This document shows positions 52,247-60,762 of a DNA stretch of 64,000 nt, in pieces. Where the stretch lies: assembly GCF_009932435.1 (NCBI RefSeq), contig NZ_BJOU01000001.1, positions 434,001 through 498,000 of the forward strand, read 5' to 3'. Position 1 is the first letter of the stretch. The number at the start of each line of letters is the position of its first letter. This DNA is from Gordonia crocea. GTDB taxonomy: Bacteria; Actinomycetota; Actinomycetes; Mycobacteriales; Mycobacteriaceae. The translations under genes and the position numbers were made by a program. Below the pieces are notes generated by a model. That model did no database searches. It was not told where the DNA came from and saw nothing but the letters and a program-made list of their open reading frames with translations.

Positions 52247-52423
52247 TTACGACGTCGGTTTGACCAGCTTGTCCGAGACTTCCATCGCCATCGACATGAT
52301 GTCGTCGGCAGAGTAGTTGCGGCCGGGGTGCTGGGCGTTGAGGTGTGCCTGGACGTCGTCGACGAACGTGTCGTCGTACGAGGTGATGTTCTCGCCGCAG
52401 GGGCAAATGAGCTGGTGCGCCAT
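52247..52423 (-). CDS. small DUF1059-like protein
   Basis: A 58-residue protein: MAHQLICPCGENITSY, then DDVQAHLNAQHPGRNYSADDIMSMAMEV. The C-P-C-G pair and the HLNAQHP segment fit the DUF1059 family, small proteins with a likely metal-binding Cys/His set. AAGGAG lies six bases upstream of the ATG at 52423. It sits just upstream of the VIT-family gene (17 bases) and is likely co-transcribed with it. Function unknown. Confidence 0.75.
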   Translation of the reverse strand: MAHQLICPCGENITSYDDTFVDDVQAHLNAQHPGRNYSADDIMSMAMEVSDKLVKPTS

Positions 52424-52478
52424 GGATAACTCCTTAATTGCCGTCCCCCATCGAGATTACCGGCGCGCACAACGTTTG

Positions 52479-52524
52479 GTGGTTGAGTGCCCGCGACGAG
52501 GGAGCGGGTGTATCGAAACCACTC
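52479..52524. repeat. REP-like imperfect palindrome
   Basis: GTGGTT ... AACCAC outer arms and CCCGC ... GCGGG inner arms enclose GACGAGGGA. The shape (GGTTGAGT on one side, ATCGAAACC on the other) is like the extragenic palindromes scattered in many actinobacterial genomes. It lies between two small minus-strand genes. Confidence 0.5.
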
Positions 52525-52882
52525 ACGCAGGATCGCTCCGCCAGCAGAGGAAGCTGTTGTTTGTGATGGAGCCCATCGCTTCGATGACGGCCATGCTGTC
52601 GAACCCGGGCAGCTCTTGCAGCCGCTCGAGCAACGCGCCGGTCCCCGGCGTCTCACTCGGGACCAGGATGCCGCGGTCACCACCGACCAGCACCCAGACG
52701 ACGTCATCCGCGAACGGCCCCCCATCGGTGGTGACGAGCCGCACCTCGGACAGCTCAACCCACCGGATGCTCTCGCTGCGCCCGCCGCCCAGCTCCCGGG
52801 TGATGCGCTGATCGTCAAAGCTCACCGCGCCGGCCAGCTGTGCGGCCGCGGCACGTGGATCGCGGCGTTTCCAGAACCTCAC
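52523..52882 (-). CDS. conserved hypothetical protein
   Basis: A 119-residue protein, MRFWKRRDPRAAAAQ at the start and then SIRWVELSEVRLVTTDGGPFADDVVWVLVGG, LLERLQELPGFDSMAVIEAMGSITNNSFLCWR at the end. This pattern is seen in a widespread uncharacterised family of small cytosolic proteins, but I cannot name a function. It stands between the REP-like element and another small gene. Confidence 0.65.
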   Translation of the reverse strand: MRFWKRRDPRAAAAQLAGAVSFDDQRITRELGGGRSESIRWVELSEVRLVTTDGGPFADDVVWVLVGGDRGILVPSETPGTGALLERLQELPGFDSMAVIEAMGSITNNSFLCWRSDPA

Positions 52883-52961
52883 CAGCCGAATCTACGTCGA
52901 TGAGTAGCCGCGCGGGCGTAGGCATCCGTGCAAGGAATGACGCACACCGTTCCGCGGATCG

Positions 52962-53213
52962 CTAGTCCATGAGCATGTCGGCAAGCCACTCGTCGGGGTC
53001 CATGGAGTCCAGCATCGGCCCCCAGCCGGGCACGATGGCGAAGTCTGCGACGGAAAGGGTGATGTCGTGTCGCGCGGCCCTACGGATTACGCGGTCGATG
53101 GTGCGAATGTCCGCGGTGGTCGGCGCGGGTTCGTCGCTGCGGTCGGCGGTGTAGGTAACCGTTGCCGGGGGGCTGTTGCTCATGGATCGCATGGTGGCAC
53201 GAGCCACTGACAT
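52962..53213 (-). CDS. small hypothetical protein
   Basis: An 83-residue protein with an acidic C-terminus (MLDSMDPDEWLADMLMD) and a DIRTIDRVIRRAARHDITLSVADF segment. The start at 53213 is favoured since GGGAG stands eight bases upstream; ATGs at 53192 and 53183 are alternatives. Not recognised. It lies 65 bases downstream of the helicase stop on the same strand and could belong to that transcript. Confidence 0.5.
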   Translation of the reverse strand: MSVARATMRSMSNSPPATVTYTADRSDEPAPTTADIRTIDRVIRRAARHDITLSVADFAIVPGWGPMLDSMDPDEWLADMLMD

Positions 53214-53278
53214 CGTGTGTCTCCCGAGGCCTACCTGAAGCGCGGAACGAATTCATTGAGCACCGGGTCTCGTTGGGG

Positions 53279-56200
53279 CTATACCGCGACGACACTCCCG
53301 CTGGTGAACACAGCCGCTGGCATATCTCGGCGGAGCTTCCAGGTAATTCCGATTGGTCGCTCGCCACGATGCTCGACGTAATCGACAGGGCCCAGGAAGA
53401 TGAAGGGCTCTGACCCGTAGTCGCCGTTCGGTCGATCGCGCACGAACAGCAGTACGTCGACACCATTCACGGGCTGCGCGAGGTAACGCTGCCCTCGATC
53501 GGAAGCGGCCATAGTGTTGTTTGGCGACTCCCAGTGGAATAGCTGTCGGGAGATTGGGTAGTCGCGGTACATCGTCGTCGGGCTGAACTCGCCTTCGTCC
53601 TTGTGGAGATTCACGAAGAGGGCTTCGAAGTTGTCGCTGGCGATCGACCCGCCGGCCTGTCCTCGCGCCTTGCGCTGCAGCGTTGCGAACCCGATGGCTG
53701 CGAGGACTTCCTCCCGGCGATAGTGAGCGTGCGAGTACAGCGGACAGTCATCACCGATTCCTGGGACGGACTTTGGTACATGTGGAATTCGCGCGGAGCA
53801 GATGGCTAGGAGCTGCCGGATCTCAGAGCAGACAGCGGGGTTGGCCCGTAGTACGTCGAGGCCGGCGTCGTATGAATCGAACCCACCGTTGTCAGGCCAC
53901 AGCGTTGTGAAGAGCATTCGGGCATAGGCCTGCTGACGGACGGTCAGGCGGGCGTAGGTGGAACAGTCGGACGACGCGAGCAGCGAGTATGTCGCGATCC
54001 GTTCGGGATCGTCGACGTGGGCGAGTGAGCGGACACGTTTGAGGAGTGCGTCCTCTTGGACGCCACCCGCGGTTGCATCGAGGCCGGCGTCGCGGATGAG
54101 AGGAGTCCAGGATCGGGGGCTACTTCCCCCATAGATATCCGACAGTTCGCCGCGAGTGTGGTCGAGGTAAACCGCTAGCTCGGTGGTGCCGACACGTTGG
54201 ATGTCCTGCACTAGTGCACTGCGACGACTAGTCGGCAGTTGACGCCTTACGGACTCGACGACGGTCTCCTGGGCTTGGCGGTCGAGGACGATGCGGCTGG
54301 CTCCGGGCAGGAAGGGGAAGCCATTGTCGATCTCGTCGATCAGCGCGTGACCAACCTTGCCCGTCAACGAAGTGAATCGTGGGGCGAAGTTGAACTCGGC
54401 CCGTTGGTGTCCGATGAAGTCGAGCACCGTCAGAATCGACTTTCCCTGGCTGCGTCGCAGGCCGCGCCCGAGCTGTTGAAGAAAAACGGTCGCGCTCTGC
54501 GTCGGCCTCAGCATGAGGAGCGTGTCGACGTCGGGGATATCTACGCCTTCGTTGAAGATGTCGACGGCAAACAGGCACTTCACCGAACCGCGGCGCAGAT
54601 CGGTGAAAGCCTGCGCTCGGTCAGCGCTGGGAGTGTGGGCATCGATCGCAATGGAAGGGATCCCCTGGTTCGAGAACGCTTGGGCCATGTAGCGGGCATG
54701 GCCGATGGAAACGCAGAACCCCAAGGCCCTCATCTGCGCGGGATCTGCGACGCGGTCGCGAAGGGTATTGAGAACCACGCGTGTGCGGGCGTCGTTTCCG
54801 GTGTAGACATTCTCAAGCTCGGTGATGGAGTAGTCCCCACGAGACCAAGCGAGACCGCTGAGGTCGGTGTTGTCTGCGACGCCGTAGTAGTGGAAGGGAC
54901 ACAGGAGATCCTGTTCGAGGGCGGCCCACAAGCGGAGCTCGTACGTACTTCGGCCGCCGAACCACCGGAGGATGTCAGCTCCGTCTGACCGTTCGGGTGT
55001 CGCAGTTAGTCCGAGGAGTTCCTGCGCATCAGCTTCCTCCAGAAGAGAGCGATATGTTGCGGCCGCTGCATGGTGGAACTCATCGATGACTACGACATCA
55101 AACGTCGATCGTGTGACCAAGTCCTTTCCGGCCCTGGCAAGCGACTGGACGCTGGCAAAGACGTGCTTCCCTTCGACAGGACGTCGTCCATCGACGTACA
55201 GCTCACCGAAGCTGCCGTCGCCTAATACTTCGCGATACTTCCGCAGAGACTGCTCCAAGATTTCCTTCCGGTGCGCAACGAACAAGAGGCTGAGCGATTC
55301 ATTGGCTTCCCCGCAGAGTCGCCTGTAGTCAAGCGCAGCAACGACAGTCTTGCCGGTGCCCGTGGCCGCTACGAGGAGATTCCGATGTCGATTGTGGACA
55401 ACCCGAGCGACATCGAGTGCTTCGAGCATCCGCTCTTGATGAGGGTACGGCCGAACTTCGAGGCCAGAGATGGTGATTGTTTCCCGAGCGGAGTTGCCTC
55501 CTCCGGCCTCAGCGAGCGCGTGATCGAGGAGTTCGGCGTCGGTGGCGGGGTTGTAGGGCTTGAAAGCGGGGTCATCCCAATAGGTGTCGAAGGTCGCTTC
55601 GAACTTCCGGGTGAGGGCAGGGGTTGCAACCCCGGAGATCCGCACGTTCCATTCAAGGCCATCTACCATCGCCGACCGTGACAGATTCGAACTGCCGACA
55701 TAGCCCGTGTCGAAGCCGGAGTCACGTCTAAACAGCCATGCTTTGGCATGGAGCCGAGTGGACGCGGTCTCGTAGCGAACTCGAACTTCTGCGCCGTACT
55801 TGTTAACAAGATCATCGACTGCTCGGCGTTCGGTTGCACCGCGGTATGTCGTCGTGACCACGCGGAGCGGCACGTTGCGGTCGCGGAGCGCTAGAAGCTC
55901 GCGACTGATCACCGCAACCCCCGCAAAGCGAATGAACGCGCAGAGTAGATCGACGCGATCTGCGCTGCCCAGCTCACGTGCGATCTCACTGGCCATGTTT
56001 GGTTCGTCGGGGGTGTTGGTTAGGAGTGCCACGTCCGACAGCGGTGTCGCCGGGCGGGGTAGGGCTGGACTCGCCGCATCGTGGAGCGAGGTGAGGATCG
56101 GTGTGTCAGAAGGGACGACGGAATCGTCAGCAGCGTTGGGAAGCATGGCAAGGATGTCGTTCACCGCGGCGAAGCGTGCCGCCGGGTCCCTGATTGCTGA

Positions 56201-56404
56201 GAGGTACCGGCGGACGTTGTCAGCTATGTGCCGAGCAAACACCTCGGGGGCATCATCGGCGGCGAGCTTGCTGAATTCAGGGGTGAGGGACACGCGGTCG
56301 ATCTTCTGTTGAAGACGATGCGAGTGAATGGACTCGTAGACGCCGGGTGCGAGTGGCTCGTTCACGGAGTTGAGTAGATCACGGAGAGACGCCCGATCGT
56401 GCAC
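53279..56404 (-). CDS. PLD-nuclease / DEAD helicase / DUF3427 protein (defence-type)
   Basis: A 1041-residue fusion. Residues about 125-285 form a phospholipase-D-type nuclease half (H219-x-K221 in LHAKAW, GSSN 237-240). Residues about 315-640 form a superfamily 2 helicase: Walker A ATGTGKT (347-353), DEFHH (441-445), GLTATPER and QQLGRGLRR. The C-terminal about 350 residues match DUF3427. Such proteins are typical of phage-defence and restriction islands and probably translocate on or unwind DNA and cut it. GTG start, three bases after the small upstream gene. Codon use is visibly less GC-rich than the neighbours, suggesting horizontal transfer. Confidence 0.87.
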   Translation of the reverse strand: MHDRASLRDLLNSVNEPLAPGVYESIHSHRLQQKIDRVSLTPEFSKLAADDAPEVFARHIADNVRRYLSAIRDPAARFAAVNDILAMLPNAADDSVVPSDTPILTSLHDAASPALPRPATPLSDVALLTNTPDEPNMASEIARELGSADRVDLLCAFIRFAGVAVISRELLALRDRNVPLRVVTTTYRGATERRAVDDLVNKYGAEVRVRYETASTRLHAKAWLFRRDSGFDTGYVGSSNLSRSAMVDGLEWNVRISGVATPALTRKFEATFDTYWDDPAFKPYNPATDAELLDHALAEAGGGNSARETITISGLEVRPYPHQERMLEALDVARVVHNRHRNLLVAATGTGKTVVAALDYRRLCGEANESLSLLFVAHRKEILEQSLRKYREVLGDGSFGELYVDGRRPVEGKHVFASVQSLARAGKDLVTRSTFDVVVIDEFHHAAAATYRSLLEEADAQELLGLTATPERSDGADILRWFGGRSTYELRLWAALEQDLLCPFHYYGVADNTDLSGLAWSRGDYSITELENVYTGNDARTRVVLNTLRDRVADPAQMRALGFCVSIGHARYMAQAFSNQGIPSIAIDAHTPSADRAQAFTDLRRGSVKCLFAVDIFNEGVDIPDVDTLLMLRPTQSATVFLQQLGRGLRRSQGKSILTVLDFIGHQRAEFNFAPRFTSLTGKVGHALIDEIDNGFPFLPGASRIVLDRQAQETVVESVRRQLPTSRRSALVQDIQRVGTTELAVYLDHTRGELSDIYGGSSPRSWTPLIRDAGLDATAGGVQEDALLKRVRSLAHVDDPERIATYSLLASSDCSTYARLTVRQQAYARMLFTTLWPDNGGFDSYDAGLDVLRANPAVCSEIRQLLAICSARIPHVPKSVPGIGDDCPLYSHAHYRREEVLAAIGFATLQRKARGQAGGSIASDNFEALFVNLHKDEGEFSPTTMYRDYPISRQLFHWESPNNTMAASDRGQRYLAQPVNGVDVLLFVRDRPNGDYGSEPFIFLGPVDYVEHRGERPIGITWKLRRDMPAAVFTSGSVVAV

Positions 56405-56407
56405 GAC

Positions 56408-56668
56408 TCATATCCCCCACGCGAACTCACGGCCGACGAGTGTGGGGCATTCGGCGCAGGCCAAGATCTCAACGAAGTAGCCGGCGTCCCGATCCATCGC
56501 GTTCCCGTCGCCGGTGAGCGGGAAGAGGTGATCCTCGGACCACTCCTGCAGATCCTCGTCGAAGTCTACTGACGTCGGGGTCGGGAGGGCGAGGATCTCG
56601 TCGTGGACGTGCTCCTCCCCGTCGTAGGTGTTGGTGAATCGTGCGGTGAGCTCCATGGAGACAAGCAT
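56408..56668 (-). CDS. small acidic protein upstream of the helicase
   Basis: An 86-residue acidic protein: MELTARFTNTYDGEEHVHDEILALP near the start, DFDEDLQEWSEDHLFPLTGDG in the middle and CAECPTLVGREFAWGI at the end. Its stop is three bases before the helicase GTG, so the two are made together. The C-x-x-C pair might bind zinc. Not recognised; it may be a regulator or partner of the helicase-nuclease. Starts at 56668 and 56656 are possible. Confidence 0.6.
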   Translation of the reverse strand: MLVSMELTARFTNTYDGEEHVHDEILALPTPTSVDFDEDLQEWSEDHLFPLTGDGNAMDRDAGYFVEILACAECPTLVGREFAWGI

Positions 56669-56739
56669 CGCCGGTAGCACTGACAATCCCGATCGTGAAG
56701 CGGTAGCGTCCGATTGGATCTCAACAGGAGGCGAGGCCC

Positions 56740-57582
56740 ATGCGCAGAACGTCACTCACCCGACTCCGCGTCGCAGCTGTGACGACCGACGCACTCCTCG
56801 CACTCGCGCCCCTCGGCACGACCTCGGCGGCGCCGGAGGACTGGGCCGATGTGCCGCCGAAAGGCGCGAACAACTGGTCCTGCCGCAGCACGACGCATCC
56901 GGTTCCGGTGGTCCTGGTGCACGGGACCACGGCCAACCAGAATCAGAACTGGGCGACGCTCTCGCCCGCGCTCACCAAGGCCGGGTACTGCGTCTACACC
57001 TTCACCTACGGGGAGCTCCCCGGACTGCCTGGCTACGGCGGGCTGGGACCGATCCGGGAATCGGTGAAGACGCTCGTCGCGTTTGCCTCCAAGGTCCGCC
57101 AGCGCACCGGGGCCGACAAGCTCGACTTCATCGGCCACTCGCAGGGAGCGTCGATCCAGATGATGTACCTGCGCGACTACCAGGGTGCCAAGCACACCCG
57201 ACGGGTGATCAACCTGGCGGGCGTCGTGAACGGTGCGCCGAGCGTCGGTGGGTTGAGCGCGCTGTTCGCCGCCCTACCGCCCGCGGTGCTGGGTAATGCG
57301 TGCCCCGCATGCGCCCAACTGATCGACCCGGAGGCCACCCGATTCGGCAACCACCCCACCATCGCGTACGCCAACATCGCCAGCCGCACCGACGAGGTGG
57401 TGAACCCGGTGTCGGTCTCCTTGATGAAGCCGGCGCCCAACGTTCGCAACATCGTCGTGCAGAACTACTGCCCCACGCTGAGCGTCGGCCACGACGCCAT
57501 GTCGAAGGACCCGACAGTGCGCCGAATCATTCTGAACGAGCTCGACCCCGCCGCACGCAAGCCAGTGAAGTGCCGTTCGTAG
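56740..57582 (+). CDS. secreted lipase/esterase (lipase class 2)
   Basis: A 280-residue exported alpha/beta-hydrolase. The signal peptide is RVAAVTTDALLALAPLGTTSAAP. The oxyanion-hole region VVLVHGTTANQNQNW and nucleophile elbow GHSQGAS (S134) are clear; an Asp (near RTDEVV) and a His in VGHDAM complete a plausible triad. Cysteines at 48/84 and elsewhere suggest disulfides. AGGAGGCGAGG stands before the ATG. It resembles the lipase class 2 proteins of Mycobacteriales. It sits inside the otherwise defence-like islet and has normal high GC. Confidence 0.83.
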   Translation: MRRTSLTRLRVAAVTTDALLALAPLGTTSAAPEDWADVPPKGANNWSCRSTTHPVPVVLVHGTTANQNQNWATLSPALTKAGYCVYTFTYGELPGLPGYGGLGPIRESVKTLVAFASKVRQRTGADKLDFIGHSQGASIQMMYLRDYQGAKHTRRVINLAGVVNGAPSVGGLSALFAALPPAVLGNACPACAQLIDPEATRFGNHPTIAYANIASRTDEVVNPVSVSLMKPAPNVRNIVVQNYCPTLSVGHDAMSKDPTVRRIILNELDPAARKPVKCRS

Positions 57583-57770
57583 CAGTCCGTAGACGGGCGA
57601 CACGCGAACGACCCCGCGGGTGAAACTCCCGGTAGGAATACACCCGTGACCCCCGAGGTGACGATTTCGGCCCCATCGAGACGCTTCGAGCCGAAGCAAC
57701 CAAGGCCGCCGCGAAGGCCGACGCGCCGACCCGGCGGATCCGACCGCCACAACCGTCGAAGCTAGTTCCA
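57583..57770. other. spacer with degenerate open frame
   Basis: Between the lipase stop and the DUF1998 fragment. The frame of the fragment stays open back to about 57636 (Ala/Lys/Arg-rich, not recognised) and is then closed by a stop, so the gene's upstream part has been lost or scrambled. Confidence 0.4.
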
Positions 57771-58064
57771 TTGTTGATCGCTGCACTAGGCGACGCTGAC
57801 TACTGCTCGAATGATCCCGTATGCATTGAGAGCGACCGGCAGGGGACGACCAGTCTCAACCTCTCAGCTTGTCGCGGTTGTTCGCTCATTGGCGAGACGT
57901 CGTGCGAAACGTCGAACCGCCTCCTCGACCGGCAACTGGTTCCGGGCGGTAGCAGCGTGCCGGGGCTGCTCGAGGGGTCCTTCCCGAAGTGCGCGCGGGT
58001 GCTTTTGTCGGGTGATCCGAACTTCGCGGGTGCCCTATGCGGAGTCGAGCCGGTTGCCGCCTAG
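57771..58064 (+). pseudogene. DUF1998 (DrmB-like) C-terminal fragment
   Basis: About 97 codons: ADYCSNDPVCIESDRQGTT, then LSACRGCSLIGETSCETSNRLLDRQLV. The cysteine pattern (C, then C-x(5)-type CIES, then A-C-x-x-C and E-T-S-C-E-x-x-N-R-x-L-D-R) is the hallmark end of DUF1998 domains found in DrmB of DISARM and in other defence helicases, which are normally several hundred to over a thousand residues long. No start with a ribosome-binding site is evident. It is best read as the remaining tail of a deleted defence gene, next to the Vsr nuclease. Confidence 0.7.
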
Positions 58065-58525
58065 ATCGAGTGATTGGCTGAAGCCTTCCTGACCGCTCCG
58101 ATCACTGCCGCGGCGATCCGTGAGGGTTCTTCATGCTCCCAGCAGCGAACAGTGGTCCATCCGGACTCGGTCAGGGCCTGATCCATGGCTGCATCGCGGG
58201 TGCGATTGGTCTCGATCTTCCGCTGCCAGAACTCGGCGTTGGTTTTCGGGTTTTGCCGGTGTTCAGGGCATCCGTGCCAGAAGCAGCCATCGATGAAGAC
58301 AGCGACTTTGGCCTTGGTGAACACGAGGTCGGCCTTGCGGCGGCGCATCTCGGGGAGGGGCGCGTAGTCGACGCGGTACCGCAGGCCGGCAGTGTGGACC
58401 AGGCGTCGCACCGCCATCTCGGGTGCGGTGTCTCGCCGGCGATTGCCTCGCATCGACTTCCGGACGGCCGGGGAGGATGCCCAGCTGTCGGCGGGAAGCG
58501 GCTCGACCACACCACCATTGTCCAC
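58061..58525 (-). CDS. vsr: very short patch repair endonuclease (Vsr)
   Basis: A 154-residue Vsr-type nuclease that nicks at T:G mismatches left by deamination of 5-methylcytosine. The family blocks are SWASSPAVRKSMRGNRRRDTAPEMAVRRLVH, ADLVFTKAKVAVFIDGCFWHGCPEH (catalytic Asp and metal site) and NPKTNAEFWQRKIETNRTRD. No cytosine methyltransferase is present in the window, so it is an orphan. GTG at 58525 gives the usual family N-terminus; the frame stays open to 58618. It abuts the DUF1998 fragment tail to tail (four-base overlap). Confidence 0.88.
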   Translation of the reverse strand: MDNGGVVEPLPADSWASSPAVRKSMRGNRRRDTAPEMAVRRLVHTAGLRYRVDYAPLPEMRRRKADLVFTKAKVAVFIDGCFWHGCPEHRQNPKTNAEFWQRKIETNRTRDAAMDQALTESGWTTVRCWEHEEPSRIAAAVIGAVRKASANHSI

Positions 58526-58644
58526 CTGTCGAACCTGGGAGCCCCCTGGGAGGTCGGTTCGAGGGTGCTTAGGTCCATTCCCTATGTCAGTGGCACGTGC
58601 CAGCCTTGAAGCAGACACAGCAAGGACAAAGGGAAGGGCACGTC

Positions 58645-58827
58645 ATGTCTGTTCGGCACACGGGTAAGCACCGCATCGTGGTCGCACCGGCCTACCGCGT
58701 GCACCGTCGGACCACCATGATGCTTTCAGCCATCGTGGTCACCCTCTTCACCATCGTCATGCTGATCGCAAACCTGGTGTACTTCAACGAGACTGGCACG
58801 AGCATCATCCCCGGCCTCGGAGCCTGA
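58645..58827 (+). CDS. small single-span membrane protein
   Basis: A 60-residue protein: basic N-terminus MSVRHTGKHRIVVAPAYRVHRR, then one hydrophobic helix (MMLSAIVVTLFTIVMLIANLVYF) and a short outside tail. GGGAAGG lies before the ATG. Not recognised. It is followed 48 bases later by a strong terminator, which supports it being expressed on its own. Confidence 0.6.
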   Translation: MSVRHTGKHRIVVAPAYRVHRRTTMMLSAIVVTLFTIVMLIANLVYFNETGTSIIPGLGA

Positions 58828-58874
58828 TACTCGTCTGAAGCACTGGGAATCCCTTAGGGGGTTCACGCAGCGAC

Positions 58875-58913
58875 GTCCCCGACCCGGCTTTCGGGTCGGG
58901 GACCTCGTTTTTT
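58875..58913 (+). terminator. intrinsic terminator
   Basis: GTCCCCGACCCG pairs perfectly with CGGGTCGGGGAC (12 pairs, loop GCTTT), followed by CTCG and six Ts. It ends the small membrane protein transcript. Confidence 0.92.
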
Positions 58914-58959
58914 CCGGGCGCTTAGACGCCGGACCTTCATGGCGCTCCGCAAGCAGCGA

Positions 58960-58991
58960 CGCCCCCGGCTCGGCTTTCGGGCCGGGGACGC
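58960..58991 (+). terminator. second, related hairpin
   Basis: GCCCCCGGCTCG-GCTTT-CGGGCCGGGGACGC region: a near copy of the preceding terminator (same AGCGACG lead-in and GCTTT loop) but with a mismatch and no T-run. Probably a decayed duplicate. Confidence 0.55.
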
Positions 58992-59169
58992 CGTGCCTCG
59001 ATTGGGGCGGCGACTCCCCGACGAATCGCACCCCGCACGCATCGGCAGCCGAACCATGATTCGAGAAGCGTGTCGGGTTCGAATTCGAAGTGGTGTCGGC
59101 TGTCCACTGAAGGGTCTCGCGCAGCCGTGCGCCCGGCGCGAGTAGTGCGCTACTCGAATCAGAGCGGAG
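58992..59169. other. intergenic region with two palindromes
   Basis: No gene seen. It contains TTCGAATTCGAA (59078-59089) and the stem CGAGTAG-TGCG-CTACTCG (59139-59156), the latter just beyond the fprB stop and possibly its terminator. Confidence 0.4.
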
Positions 59170-60753
59170 TCATCGGCGGCGACGCCCGGCCACCGCGAGC
59201 ATGTCGCTGATCTCGGTGAACTTCACGCGAGGTCGGCCCTCGCGCTCGCCGGCAGCCTGCTCCCGACGATCGATCTTGCGCATGCCGCGATAGCCGACGA
59301 CCTTGCGGTTGCGCTTGCGCAGCAGCTCGTCGAAGGCCTCAGGCTCAGTCGCGGGTCGGCGGATCCGTTCGTTGGCCACATCGTCGATGAACCGCTCGAC
59401 GGTCTCGATCGCATGCTGCTTGTTCGCGCCGATACCGCCCGACGGGCCGCGCCCGGCCCAGCCCAAGACGTAGGCACCGGGCACGACGTTGCCGGCCTCG
59501 TCGACGACTCTGCCGTCGGCGTTGGGGAAGTGGCCGCGCTCCTCGTCGAAGGGCAGCCCTGGGATGCGCACGGCGCGGTAGCCGATGGAGCGCACCAACA
59601 GATCCGCGGCAATCCGGTGCTCGCGGCCGCCGGTGGCGACGGTCACCGATTCCAGCCGGTCCTCGCCGACCGCGGACTGCGGGGTGGTGTGGAAGAGGAA
59701 AACGATGCGACGCCGACTCGGGTCGGCCGGACCACTCAGGTCGGGAAGCGGCCCGTCGGCCTCGTCGTGGACGACGATCTCGACGCCTTCGATCGTCGAC
59801 AGCGCGCGGTACTCGGCCTCGGTGTAGGCGGCATCGCGTTGGCCGCGGCGGCCGAGGACCACCACCTCGTGAACATTCTGACTGCGCAGCAAACCCAATG
59901 CTCGGTCGGCAATGTCGGTGCGAGCCAAGAGATCTGGCGGTGAGACGAGGATGCGCGCGATGTCGAGCGCGACGTTGCCGGTCCCGACGACGACGGCACG
60001 CCCGGTCCCGTCGTTGGGAATCGACGGTCCGTCGGCCCCGGGGACGGCGTTGTACCAGGCGACCAAATCGCTGGCCGCGATCGAGCCGGGCAAGTCCTCC
60101 CCGGCGATCCCGAGGCGCCGCGATTGCGACGCCCCGACCGCGTAGAACACCGCGTCGAAGTGCTCGGCCAGCTCGGCGGGAGTGATCTGGCCGTGGTCCA
60201 CGTCGTCGCCGATCTCGACGTTGGTCGCCATGGTGACGTGCGGGTCGCGGTGCAGCAGGTCGAAGGTGCGCATGACGTCGCGCGTCGACGGGTGGTCGGG
60301 GGCGACGCCGGCGCGGACCAACCCGCCCGGCGTCGGCAGCTTGTCGATGACGGTGACGTGCGCCCGGGTGCGGTTAAGCAACGTGCGCAAGGCGTAGCCG
60401 CCCGACGGGCCGGTGCCGACGACGGCGACGCGCAAGCCGGCGGGCAACCGAGGGATCTCCGGGTACACCACGTCGGACCAGCCCGAGGAGATGTCGGGGT
60501 TGTCCTTGTAGTAGCCGGCGTTGATCTCGATGAAGACCTTGTCCTTCGCGCCGAGCCGATCGGCCGGGAAGATCGCGTTCACCGGGCAGGCATCGGCGCA
60601 AGCGCCGCAGTCGATGCACGCCTCGGGGTCGATGTGCAGAATGTCCGACGAGCCGAACCCGCGCTCCTCGGGCGTCGGATGGATGCAGTTGACCGGGCAC
60701 ACCGAGACGCAGCCGGCATCACTGCAACACGACTGGGTGATGACGAAGGCCAT
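59170..60753 (-). CDS. fprB: ferredoxin-NADP reductase with fused ferredoxin (FprB-like)
   Basis: A 527-residue fusion. Residues 1-105 are a 7Fe/4Fe-type ferredoxin (CCSDAGCVSVCPVNCIHP and CIDCGACADACPVNAI). The rest is an adrenodoxin-reductase-like FAD/NADP enzyme (VAVVGTGPSGGYALRTLL, LPTPGGLVRAGVAPDHPSTRDV, VVGTGNVALDIARIL, GWAGRGPSGGIGANKQHA). It matches mycobacterial FprB (Rv0886) in size and order and passes electrons between NADPH and ferredoxin-type partners. It follows the AurF-like oxygenase gene by nine bases and very likely supplies it with electrons. Confidence 0.9.
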   Translation of the reverse strand: MAFVITQSCCSDAGCVSVCPVNCIHPTPEERGFGSSDILHIDPEACIDCGACADACPVNAIFPADRLGAKDKVFIEINAGYYKDNPDISSGWSDVVYPEIPRLPAGLRVAVVGTGPSGGYALRTLLNRTRAHVTVIDKLPTPGGLVRAGVAPDHPSTRDVMRTFDLLHRDPHVTMATNVEIGDDVDHGQITPAELAEHFDAVFYAVGASQSRRLGIAGEDLPGSIAASDLVAWYNAVPGADGPSIPNDGTGRAVVVGTGNVALDIARILVSPPDLLARTDIADRALGLLRSQNVHEVVVLGRRGQRDAAYTEAEYRALSTIEGVEIVVHDEADGPLPDLSGPADPSRRRIVFLFHTTPQSAVGEDRLESVTVATGGREHRIAADLLVRSIGYRAVRIPGLPFDEERGHFPNADGRVVDEAGNVVPGAYVLGWAGRGPSGGIGANKQHAIETVERFIDDVANERIRRPATEPEAFDELLRKRNRKVVGYRGMRKIDRREQAAGEREGRPRVKFTEISDMLAVAGRRRR

Positions 60754-60762
60754 CGCTGCGCC

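Noticed and set aside
59071..59092. GGTTCGAATTCG as a tRNA T-arm
   Set aside because: No acceptor, anticodon or D arm could be found around it.
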